Of a DNA stretch of 64,000 bases, positions 32,421-40,055 are shown piece after piece. The notes beneath the pieces are model-generated. The model saw only the letters and a program-made list of their open reading frames with translations. It did not search any database and was not told the DNA's origin. Source of the stretch: Streptomyces mangrovi. GTDB lineage: Bacteria > Actinomycetota > Actinomycetes > Streptomycetales > Streptomycetaceae. Made by a program: the position numbers and the translations under genes. The stretch spans positions 218,395 to 282,394 of the forward strand of contig NZ_FOSG01000008.1 in NCBI RefSeq assembly GCF_900114215.1. The letters run 5' to 3'. Within the stretch, counting starts at the first letter, position 1, and each line of letters starts with the position of its first letter.

Positions 32421-32448
32421 TTGTTGTCATTGCCATCATTGTTGTCAT
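32421..32448. promoter_or_regulatory. Direct repeat TTGTTGTCAT x2, 18-bp period
   Basis: Two identical 10-mers at 32421-32430 and 32439-32448 between the divergent tetR and SDR genes, just upstream of a TACTTT box six bases before the SDR ATG. Likely regulator binding region; A/T-rich compared with its surroundings. Confidence 0.45.
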
Positions 32449-32464
32449 CGTCTACTTTGAGGTC

Positions 32465-33379
32465 ATGGCAACCGACCAGAGCAAGCGATGGAACACCGAC
32501 CTCCTCCCCGACCTCGCCGGCCGCACGGCCGTCGTCACCGGCGCCAACAGCGGCATCGGACTCACCGCGGCGGACGCACTGGCCCGCGCGGGTGCGCACG
32601 TGGTGTTCGCCGTGCGGGACGTGGAGCGGGGCCGCGCGGCGGCGGCGACGGTGGACGGCCGCACGGAGGTGCTCCGTCTGGACCTGGCGGACCTGTCCTC
32701 CGTGCGCGGTTTCGCGGAGGGCTGGCAGGACCGTCCCCTGGACCTGCTGATCAACAACGCCGGTGTGATGATGATCCCGCGGCGGCGCACGCGGGACGGC
32801 TTCGAGATGCAGTTCGGCACGAACCACCTCGGCCACTTCGCGCTGACGAACCTGCTCCTGCCCCATATCACCGACCGCGTCGTCACGCTGGCCTCCGCCG
32901 CGCACCGCTGGGGTGACGCGAGGATCCGGTTCGACGACCCGAACCTGGAGGCGGGCTACTCCCCGCGGGGCGCCTACGCCCAGTCCAAGCTGGCGAACCT
33001 CCTGTTCACCCTGGAGCTCCAGCGCCGCCTGGCTGAGTCGGGCTCCCCGGTCCGCGCCCTGGCCGCCCACCCCGGATATGCGGCCACCAACCTCCAGAGC
33101 CATGCGGCGAACCCCGTGGCCCGCGCCGTCATGCGGTTCGGCAACAGGTTCCTCGCCCAGGACGACAGGGCCGGCGCCCTGCCGACCCTGTACGCGGCGA
33201 CGGCGGACCTGCCCGGCGCGAGCTACGTCGGCCCGGACGGGGTGATGGAGGCACGGGGCGGGCCGACGCTGGTGGGGCGCAGCGCGGCGGCGAGCGACCC
33301 GGTGGCGGCGCGGCGGCTGTGGGCGATGTCGGAGGAGATGACGGGGGTCGGCTTCCCGGTGGTGCCGACGGGGCGCTGA
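32465..33379 (+). CDS. Short-chain dehydrogenase/reductase (304 aa)
   Basis: Classical SDR fold: cofactor loop VVTGANSGIGLTAADALARA (TGxxxGIG), NNAG motif LLINNAGVMMIPRRRTRDGF, catalytic Ser in TLASAAHRWG, and Y-x3-K in GAYAQSKLANLLFT. The long substrate arm after ALAAHPGYAATNLQSHA and the C-terminal ARRLWAMSEEMTGVGFP place it with the retinol-dehydrogenase-like group, normally NADP(H)-dependent. Leaderless promoter likely (TACTTT six bases before ATG). Substrate unknown. Confidence 0.9.
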   Translation: MATDQSKRWNTDLLPDLAGRTAVVTGANSGIGLTAADALARAGAHVVFAVRDVERGRAAAATVDGRTEVLRLDLADLSSVRGFAEGWQDRPLDLLINNAGVMMIPRRRTRDGFEMQFGTNHLGHFALTNLLLPHITDRVVTLASAAHRWGDARIRFDDPNLEAGYSPRGAYAQSKLANLLFTLELQRRLAESGSPVRALAAHPGYAATNLQSHAANPVARAVMRFGNRFLAQDDRAGALPTLYAATADLPGASYVGPDGVMEARGGPTLVGRSAAASDPVAARRLWAMSEEMTGVGFPVVPTGR

Positions 33380-33748
33380 GGGGCGTGTCCGGCCGGGCGC
33401 GCCGGGCCGGGCGGGGGCGGTCGCGGTGGTTGTTGCGGCTGCAATCGCTTCCGGGAGCGTGCTCGCGGCATGTCGCCGCGCGGGTTCCACCGGCTGTGAC
33501 CCTCTGCTTTTCGGTCACGTTTGGAACGTTGCGTATCCGGACGTATGCACAGCGTTTCGAGACCCGCGAAGGCGATCGATCACAACGTCGCTGGTGATCG
33601 GTGTACCGGCCCTGTACCCCCGGGGGTTACGGCAGGCTACTCATTTAATACGCAACGTTACTCGAAATGATCGTCGAAGGTGCATCCGGCGTCGCTACCC
33701 GACAGACTCACGTTCGCTATCCGTTACACCCCGACGGAAGGACGCGTC
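33380..33748. other. Intergenic region with a distant inverted motif pair
   Basis: No gene seen. The first 100 bp are very G/C-rich; 33500-33700 is unusually A/T-rich and holds AACGTTGCGTAT at 33525-33536 and its exact reverse complement ATACGCAACGTT at 33648-33659. It presumably contains the promoter of the secreted-protein gene at 33749. Confidence 0.55.
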
Positions 33749-34045
33749 ATGCGGAACGCGGTGAAGTGCGCCCTGGTGAGCGGCCTGCTGGCCGCGGGCA
33801 CGCTCGCCCCGCTGTGCGGCGCGGCGCTCGCGGCGCCGGCGCCCCACGCGCCCTCGGCGCTGGTGCTCGCCGCCATGCCGGAGCGTACGGGGGAGGCGGG
33901 TGGCGCGGACGCGCCGGCCTGCGCCCCCGAGGGCTTCGGGAGGGCCGAGAGCCCGGGAAGGCCCGGGGGGCGTTCCACGCCGGAGATCCTCTGCGCGTGG
34001 CCGGACGGCGCGAAGGGGGACGGCGCGGAGGTGTTCGCCATCTGA
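33749..34045 (+). CDS. Small secreted protein of unknown function (98 aa)
   Basis: Sec signal peptide at residues 1-29 or so (MRNAVKCALVSGLLAAGTLA then PLCGAALAAPA) with a likely cut after ALA-A. The mature part is short, Gly/Ala/Pro-rich, with two cysteines (DAPACAPEG and EILCAWPDG) that could form a disulfide. GGAAGGA lies eight bases before the ATG. No family recognised. A terminator-like hairpin follows at 34259. Confidence 0.65.
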   Translation: MRNAVKCALVSGLLAAGTLAPLCGAALAAPAPHAPSALVLAAMPERTGEAGGADAPACAPEGFGRAESPGRPGGRSTPEILCAWPDGAKGDGAEVFAI

Positions 34046-34258
34046 CCGAACCTCCCGGCGGAAACCGGGGTCCGCACCACCTGGGACCCCACTGAAGCGG
34101 CCGGTCGCCGTGCACGCCCCGGACAGGCGGCGCGAGCGGGCCGGCGGGCCTCGCGGTCACCTCCTCACCGCGGGGCGGGCCGATCGAGCGGACGGGCGGA
34201 GAGCCGGTCCTGTGGGGGGTGCTGGCACGCACCGCCCGTCCACGCCGCGGCCCACCGA

Positions 34259-34301
34259 GGGCGCGGTCCGGAGAGAATGCCTGGCTCTCCGGGCCGCGCC
34301 C
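34259..34301. terminator. Terminator between the secreted-protein gene and the PIN toxin gene
   Basis: Seventeen-bp arms (34259-34275, 34285-34301), one wobble, 9-base loop, followed by CCTTT on the plus strand. Serves the convergent pair. Confidence 0.7.
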
Positions 34302-34324
34302 CCTTTGCTCGCCTCCGAGGTGGA

Positions 34325-34729
34325 TCAGATGGCGACGACGGTGAGCAGGCGATCGAGCCCCTTGAAGTCATCGGGGTTGCGAGTGAACAGCGGCAGACCG
34401 TGGATTGAGGCGATCGAAGCGATCATCAGGTCCATGCGGCGCGGCCGCGGGTCACGTCCGATGGCGATCGTCAGTGTCACAAACGTGCCGTAGCGCGCTG
34501 TGGCTTCCTTGTCGAAAGGGAGGGGTTCGAAATCGGCGGTGGCCGCGGCCAGTACTTCGCTTCGCGCCGCCCGGGCGGCCGGGTCCCTTGCCATGGCGAC
34601 TCCCTGGTGCAGTTCGGCAAGGGTGATGGCGGTGAGTTCGGGGACAAGGGGGAGTCGTTCGGCCGGCAGTAGGTCGAGATCGATGTACGCGCAGGTGTCG
34701 AGAACTCCTGCCTGGTGGCGGTCAGCCAC
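34325..34729 (-). CDS. vapC: PIN-domain toxin, VapC type (134 aa)
   Basis: PIN ribonuclease toxin. The acidic residues are visible: D in [13 protein letters not shown] in [14 protein letters not shown] in [13 protein letters not shown], and a final D region [12 protein letters not shown]. The start is GTG 34729, which overlaps the antitoxin's stop by 8 bp (CGTGGCTGA read in two frames); the in-frame ATG at 34771 lies deeper in the antitoxin gene. Members cleave tRNA or rRNA and are silenced by the cognate antitoxin. Confidence 0.88.
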   Translation of the reverse strand: MADRHQAGVLDTCAYIDLDLLPAERLPLVPELTAITLAELHQGVAMARDPAARAARSEVLAAATADFEPLPFDKEATARYGTFVTLTIAIGRDPRPRRMDLMIASIASIHGLPLFTRNPDDFKGLDRLLTVVAI

Positions 34730-35000
34730 GATGACGCTCCCAGGGGTCCTCGTCGCCGACACGGTCCTCACTGCCGAAGAATTCGTCGGCCTCCCTCCGC
34801 ATGGCGGCGTAATCGATGCGGGGCAGTTTCCGATGTTTGGCCACCAACTCCTCCGCGGTCATCTTGCGCCTGCGGGCGAGGGGGCGCAGCTCGGCGATCT
34901 CTATGCCGTTTCTGGTGATGTGGTAAGTCTCGCCTGCTTCGACCGCGTTCATCACGGCGGCGGAGTTGTTGCGGAACTCACGCTGATTGATGACCTTCAT
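34722..35000 (-). CDS. Phd/YefM-type antitoxin (92 aa)
   Basis: Residues 1-50 are the Phd/YefM DNA-binding domain ([40 protein letters not shown]), and the C-terminal 40 residues ([20 protein letters not shown]) are the acidic toxin-neutralising tail. It is the first gene of the pair, so it would repress the operon and bind the PIN toxin encoded by the overlapping gene. Confidence 0.9.
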   Translation of the reverse strand: MKVINQREFRNNSAAVMNAVEAGETYHITRNGIEIAELRPLARRRKMTAEELVAKHRKLPRIDYAAMRREADEFFGSEDRVGDEDPWERHRG

Positions 35001-35096
35001 GGAGGTAGTGTAGCGCCGAGTGTCACAAGGTGCTACATCTGCTTCGGTCGGTCAGTCCTCCCTCCAGCGGGATGAAATACGGTCGCACGCGCGTTG

Positions 35097-35115
35097 GTCC
35101 ACTGGTGCAGTGGAC
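35097..35115. promoter_or_regulatory. Operator-like palindrome GTCCACTG-GTG-CAGTGGAC
   Basis: Perfect 8-bp arms with a 3-bp spacer, 59 bases upstream of the fused ABC exporter start. It is flanked by an irregular array of CACACGG/CGCACGG repeats. No regulator gene is adjacent, so a regulator encoded elsewhere would have to bind. Confidence 0.5.
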
Positions 35116-35173
35116 ACACAGGGCGACACACGGTCGCACACGGCGACGCACGGCCAGCGGGAGGTAACCGGAA

Positions 35174-38100
35174 GTGGCGGGTACGCAGGCGGGGGAGACC
35201 GGGGAGACCGGGAAAGCCGGAGACACGGGGGAGGCCGGGGACGCGCGGAGGCCGGGCTGGGCGCGGCGGCTGACCGCGTACTGCTGGCGCTACCGCCGCA
35301 ACGTGCTGCTGTCGCTGGGCGCCTCGCTCGCCGGTATGGCCGTGATGGCGCTCGTCCCCCTGGTCACCAAGGTGATCATCGACGACTTCATCGTCGACGG
35401 GGGCACCGGCGGCGGAGGCGGGCTCGGCCTGTGGATCGGGCTGCTGATCGCCGCCGCGGTCGCGGTGTACGGGCTGACGTACGTGCGCCGCTACTACGGC
35501 GGCAGACTCGCGCTCGACGTCCAGCACGACCTGCGCACCGAGATGTACGGCTCCATCGCCCGCCTCGACGGGCGGCGGCAGGACGAGCTGTCCACCGGCC
35601 AGGTCGTCGGGCGCGGCACCAGCGACCTCCAGCTCATCCAGGGCCTGCTGTTCATGACGCCGATGATGATCGGCAACATCCTGCTCTTCGTCATCTCGCT
35701 GATCGTGATGGTCTCGCTCTCGCCGCTGCTGACGCTGGTGGCGCTGGCCGTCGCGCCCGCGCTGACGTTCATCGCCCGGCGCAGCCGCGACCGGCTGTTC
35801 CCCGCGAGCTGGTACGCCCAGGCCCAGGCCGGCGCGGTGGCGGGCGTGGTGGACGGGGCCGTGGGCGGTGTGCGCGTGGTCAAGGGCTTCGGCCAGGAGG
35901 AGCAGGAGACCGGCAAGCTGCGCTCGGCCGGCCGCGAGCTGTTCGCCGCCCGGCTGCGCACGGTGAAGCTGAACGCGCGCTACACCCCCGCGCTGCAGGC
36001 CGTACCCGCCCTCGGCCAGGTCGCGATGCTCGCCTTCGGCGGCTGGATGGCCACCCGCGGCCAGATCACCCTGGGCACCTTCGTCGCCTTCTCCACCTAC
36101 CTCGCCCAGCTCGTCGGGCCGGTGCGGATGCTGACCATGATGCTGACGGTCGGCCAGCAGGCGCGGGCGGGCGTCGAGCGCGTCCTGGAGCTGATCGACA
36201 CCGAGCCGGCCATCCGCGAGAGCGAGGACGCCCGCGAGCTGCCCGCCGACGCCCCGGCCACCGTCGAGTTCGACCGCGTCGGTTTCGCCTACGACACCGG
36301 ACCCGACGCGCGGCCGGTGCTGGAGGACTTCTCGCTGAGCATCTCGCCCGGCGAGACCGTCGCCGTCGTCGGCACCTCCGGCAGCGGCAAGTCCACCGTC
36401 TCGCTGCTGCTGCCGCGCTTCTACGACGTGACCTCCGGCGCGGTGCGGGTCGGCGGCCACGACGTGCGCGAGCTGACCTCCGCCTCGCTGCGCGCGGCCA
36501 TCGGCCTGGTGCCCGAGCACAGCTTCCTGTTCTCCGACACCGTCCGCGCCAACATCGCCTACGGTCACCCCGACGCCACCGACGAGCAGGTACGGGCCGC
36601 CGCGCGCGCCGCCCAGGCCGACGGCTTCATCTCCGACCTGCCAGACGGCTACGACACCACCGTCGGCGAGCAGGGCCTGACCCTCTCCGGCGGCCAGCGC
36701 CAGCGCATCGCCCTGGCCCGCGCCATCCTGTCCGACCCCAGGCTGCTGGTGCTGGACGACGCGACCTCCGCCGTGGACGCCCGGGTGGAGCACGAGATCC
36801 ACGAGGCGCTGCGCGGGGTGATGGCCGGCCGCACCACCCTGCTGATCGCCCACCGCCGCTCCACCCTCTCCCTGGCCGACCGCATCGCCGTGCTCGACGG
36901 CGGGCGGCTGGTGGACGTCGGCACCGACGCCGAGCTCCAGGAACGCTGCGAGCTGTACCGCAGGCTGCTCAGCGACCCCGACGAGCTGGGCGGCGTCGAA
37001 CGCGACCCGGCCGGGCAGGCCGCCGCGGCCCGTGAGGCGTCCGGTGAAATGTCCGGGGACGCGGCGGGGGACGGCGGCTCCGACGGCCGGGTCGACGGCG
37101 TCACCCCCGATCTGTGGATCAGGGAGGGGGACCCGGAGGACACCTCCGCCACCACCCCCGGCGCACCCGCCCCCGCCACCGGCGGGCCGGGCTTCGCGGG
37201 AGCCCTGGCCGGGGTCCCGGCCACCCCCGAGATGCTCGACAAGGTCGCCGCCCTGCCCCCGGCCGACGACACCCCCGGTATCGACGAGGAGCGCGCCGAG
37301 TCCGCCGAGTCCGCCTACGGGCTGCGGCGCCTGCTGCGCGGCTTCCGCGGGCCGCTGCTGCTGAGCCTGCTGCTGGTCGTGATCGACGCGGTCGCCGGGC
37401 TGCTGCTGCCGGTCCTGGTGCGGCACGGCATCGACGAGGGCGTCCAGCGGGCGGCGCTCGGGGCGGTCTGGGCCGCCTCCGCGCTGGCGCTGGTCGTCGT
37501 CCTGGTCCAGTGGGCCGCGCAGACCGGTGAGACCCGCGCGATCGGCCGCACCGGCGAGCGGATCCTCTACACCCTCCGCGTCAAGATCTTCGCCCAGCTC
37601 CAGCGCCTCGGGCTCGACTACTACGAGCGCGAGCTGACCGGGAAGATCATGACCCGGATGACCACCGACGTGGACGCCCTGACGACCTTCCTGCAGACCG
37701 GGCTGGTCCAGGCGATCGTCGCGGTGCTGACCTTCTTCGGCATCATGGTCGCCCTCGTGGTCATCGACGCGGGGCTGGCGCTGGTGGTCCTGGCGACCCT
37801 GCCGCCGCTGGTGATCGGCACGGTCTTCTTCCGCCGCCAGAGCATCAAGGCGTACGAGCTGGCGCGCGAGCGCGTCAGCGGCGTCAACGCCGCCCTCCAG
37901 GAGGGCGTGGCCGGTCTGCGGATCGTGCAGGCGTTCCGCCGCGAGGAGCGCGACGCGCGCCGCTTCGCCGAGCTCAGCGACGGATACCGGCAGGCGCGTG
38001 TGCGCGGCCAGTGGCTGATCTCCGTGTACTTCCCCTTCATCCAGTTCCTCGCCTCCCTGGCGACCGCCGCCGTGCTGATCGTCGGGGCGAACCGGGTGGG

Positions 38101-39085
38101 CGACGGCACGCTGACGGCGGGCGCGCTGGTGGCCTACCTGCTCTACATCGAGCTGTTCTTCGCCCCCGTGCAGCAGCTCTCGCAGGTCTTCGACGGCTAC
38201 CAGCAGGCGGTCGTCTCCCTGGGCCGCGTCCAGGAGCTGCTGCGCGAGCGGACGACGACGCCGCTGCCGAAGGAGCCGCGCGAGGTGGGCCGGCTGCGCG
38301 GCGAGATCGTCTTCGAGGACGTCGCCTTCCGGTACAACGCCGACGCCGACGGGGACAGTGGCGGGGATGGGACCGGGGAGGGCGGCGAGAACGCGCTGTC
38401 CGGCATCGACCTGAAGATCCCCGCCGGACAGACGGTCGCCTTCGTCGGCGAGACGGGCGCGGGCAAGTCCACGCTGGTCAAGCTGGTCGCCCGGTTCTAC
38501 GACCCGACCTCGGGCACCGTCCGGGTGGACGGCGCCGACCTGCGCGAACTGGACCTGGCCGGCTACCGCCACCGGCTCGGGGTGGTGCCGCAGGAGTCGT
38601 ACCTCTTCCCCGGCACGGTGCGTGACGCCATCGCCTACGGCCGTCCCGACGCCACCGACGCCGAGGTGGAGGCCGCCGCGCGGGCGGTCGGCGCGCACGA
38701 CATGATCGCCACGCTCTCCGGCGGCTATCTGCACCCGGTCGCCGAGAAGGGGCGCAACCTCTCGGCCGGGCAGCGGCAGCTGATCGCCCTGGCCCGCGCG
38801 GAGCTGGTGGGCCCGGACATCCTGCTGCTGGACGAGGCCACCGCGGCCCTGGACCTGGCCACCGAGGCGCTGGTCAACCAGGCCACCGACCGCCTGGCGG
38901 GCCGCCGCACCACCCTGGTCGTCGCCCACCGCCTCACCACGGCCGCCCGCGCGGACCGGGTGGTGGTCCTGGACCGCGGCCGGGTGGTGGAGGACGGCAC
39001 CCACGTGGAGTTGCTGGAGCGCGGCGGGCGGTACGCGGAGCTGTGGCGCACCTACGCGGGCGTGCCCGCGGGCGCGGGGGTGTGA
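35174..39085 (+). CDS. Fused ABC multidrug-type exporter with one degenerate ATP site (1303 aa)
   Basis: Two complete half-exporters in one chain: membrane domain 1 about 45-340, NBD1 about 365-600, a disordered Gly/Asp/Pro linker about 610-715, membrane domain 2 about 720-1010, NBD2 about 1040-1290. NBD1: Walker A GTSGSGKST near 400, signature LSGGQ, Walker B LLVLDDATSAVD with D529 in place of the catalytic Glu. NBD2: Walker A GETGAGKST, altered signature LSAGQ (1196-1200), Walker B ILLLDEATAALD with E1221. NBD1 Walker B and NBD2 signature form one composite site, so one degenerate and one active site are predicted, as in heterodimeric exporters. GTG start with GGGAGG nine bases upstream. 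Substrate unknown. Confidence 0.93.
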   Translation: MAGTQAGETGETGKAGDTGEAGDARRPGWARRLTAYCWRYRRNVLLSLGASLAGMAVMALVPLVTKVIIDDFIVDGGTGGGGGLGLWIGLLIAAAVAVYGLTYVRRYYGGRLALDVQHDLRTEMYGSIARLDGRRQDELSTGQVVGRGTSDLQLIQGLLFMTPMMIGNILLFVISLIVMVSLSPLLTLVALAVAPALTFIARRSRDRLFPASWYAQAQAGAVAGVVDGAVGGVRVVKGFGQEEQETGKLRSAGRELFAARLRTVKLNARYTPALQAVPALGQVAMLAFGGWMATRGQITLGTFVAFSTYLAQLVGPVRMLTMMLTVGQQARAGVERVLELIDTEPAIRESEDARELPADAPATVEFDRVGFAYDTGPDARPVLEDFSLSISPGETVAVVGTSGSGKSTVSLLLPRFYDVTSGAVRVGGHDVRELTSASLRAAIGLVPEHSFLFSDTVRANIAYGHPDATDEQVRAAARAAQADGFISDLPDGYDTTVGEQGLTLSGGQRQRIALARAILSDPRLLVLDDATSAVDARVEHEIHEALRGVMAGRTTLLIAHRRSTLSLADRIAVLDGGRLVDVGTDAELQERCELYRRLLSDPDELGGVERDPAGQAAAAREASGEMSGDAAGDGGSDGRVDGVTPDLWIREGDPEDTSATTPGAPAPATGGPGFAGALAGVPATPEMLDKVAALPPADDTPGIDEERAESAESAYGLRRLLRGFRGPLLLSLLLVVIDAVAGLLLPVLVRHGIDEGVQRAALGAVWAASALALVVVLVQWAAQTGETRAIGRTGERILYTLRVKIFAQLQRLGLDYYERELTGKIMTRMTTDVDALTTFLQTGLVQAIVAVLTFFGIMVALVVIDAGLALVVLATLPPLVIGTVFFRRQSIKAYELARERVSGVNAALQEGVAGLRIVQAFRREERDARRFAELSDGYRQARVRGQWLISVYFPFIQFLASLATAAVLIVGANRVGDGTLTAGALVAYLLYIELFFAPVQQLSQVFDGYQQAVVSLGRVQELLRERTTTPLPKEPREVGRLRGEIVFEDVAFRYNADADGDSGGDGTGEGGENALSGIDLKIPAGQTVAFVGETGAGKSTLVKLVARFYDPTSGTVRVDGADLRELDLAGYRHRLGVVPQESYLFPGTVRDAIAYGRPDATDAEVEAAARAVGAHDMIATLSGGYLHPVAEKGRNLSAGQRQLIALARAELVGPDILLLDEATAALDLATEALVNQATDRLAGRRTTLVVAHRLTTAARADRVVVLDRGRVVEDGTHVELLERGGRYAELWRTYAGVPAGAGV

Positions 39086-39105
39086 GCGCGCCGCCGAGTG
39101 CTTCC

Positions 39106-39149
39106 CCGCCGCTGAGCGCGCTCCCGCCGAGGGGCGCGCTCAGCGGCGG
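39106..39149. terminator. Bidirectional terminator after the ABC exporter
   Basis: Perfect 16-bp arms (CCGCCGCTGAGCGCGC and complement) with an 11-base loop; it overlaps the stop codon of the convergent small gene. Confidence 0.75.
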
Positions 39150-39361
39150 TTGCGCGGGTGGCCGCGGGCCGTGCGCTCGTTGCCGCGCCGGTAGTTCCCC
39201 GTCCAGCGGGCCATCACCAGCTGCGGATCGTCCGAGTCCACCTCCGCCAGGAAGCGCCGGGCGCGCTCGCCGCGCAGGGTGGTGACCGGGCGGCCGTGGT
39301 GGGCGACGGTCACCGTGCCGTCGCCGTACACGTCGTAGGAGAAACCTCCGGGTGCGGGCAT
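39140..39361 (-). CDS. Small conserved hypothetical protein (73 aa)
   Basis: Opens MPAPGGFSYDVYGDGTVTVA and continues HHGRPVTTLRGERARRFLAE; the end is basic (RRGNERTARGHPRNRR). A small strand-helix fold of a kind common in Streptomyces genomes, with no known function. Eighteen bases downstream of the Nudix gene's stop, so probably the second gene of that transcript. Confidence 0.7.
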   Translation of the reverse strand: MPAPGGFSYDVYGDGTVTVAHHGRPVTTLRGERARRFLAEVDSDDPQLVMARWTGNYRRGNERTARGHPRNRR

Positions 39362-39378
39362 ACGGGCGACCGTACGGG

Positions 39379-39918
39379 TCAGGGGCGGCAGAGCGCAGCC
39401 AGATATTCGTCCACCGTCTGCACCGCCCCGCCCTCCAGCGGCTCGGAGCCCTCCCTCCAGTGGGCGGCGGCGATCTCCTCACAGGGGGTGAACGGCGCCG
39501 GCGCGTCCGTCTCGGCGGTGAACAGGGCGCCGTACATCATCCGGCGCTCGGGGCCGACCACGGTGCGTGCGAAACCGGCGAACCGCAGCCGCTCCGGGGC
39601 CACCTCCTGGCCGCTCTCCTCGCGCAGTTCGCGCACCGCCGCCTGCCGGGGCGTCTCCCCGGGATCGATCTTGCCGCCCGGCAGCTCCCAGCAGTCGCGC
39701 CCGCGCACCCGCACCATCAGCAGCCGATCCTGGTGCCACAGGGCCACCAGGACGTAGCCCACGCGCGCGTCGGCGAAGACCGTGTCCTCCGGCTCCCGGT
39801 GGAATTCCAGCAGTTCCATCCCCCGCGGCCCGCCGACCAGCGGGGACTGCCCGTCCGTCACGGAGTTCTCCGTGGTGTCCGTCGCGCTGCCCGTCCCGGT
39901 GTTCGTGGTGTCGGTCAT
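39379..39918 (-). CDS. Nudix hydrolase (179 aa)
   Basis: Hydrolase of nucleoside diphosphate-linked compounds. The Nudix box is complete: [15 protein letters not shown] followed by RELREESGQ, fitting G-x5-E-x7-REUxEExGU. A 30-residue Thr/Asn-rich N-terminal extension ([20 protein letters not shown]) precedes the fold, which begins near [20 protein letters not shown]. Start ATG 39918; the longer frame to 40089 is Pro/Arg-rich and runs into the next gene's end. Substrate not predictable. Confidence 0.88.
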   Translation of the reverse strand: MTDTTNTGTGSATDTTENSVTDGQSPLVGGPRGMELLEFHREPEDTVFADARVGYVLVALWHQDRLLMVRVRGRDCWELPGGKIDPGETPRQAAVRELREESGQEVAPERLRFAGFARTVVGPERRMMYGALFTAETDAPAPFTPCEEIAAAHWREGSEPLEGGAVQTVDEYLAALCRP

Positions 39919-40055
39919 GGCGGCGAGCGTACGGCCGCGGGCGGCGGCCGCGGTACCGGGCAGAGGGCGGGGGCGGGAATGGGGGCGGGGCGGGAACGGC
40001 CGACGGCCCGCCGGAGGGATCCGGCGGGCCGTCGGTACGGGTGGTGCGGGTGGCG

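Noticed and set aside
35033..39004. A 1323-codon frame antisense to the fused ABC exporter
   Set aside because: Shadow of the exporter; low-complexity Gly/Arg/Gln/His composition and no recognisable motif.
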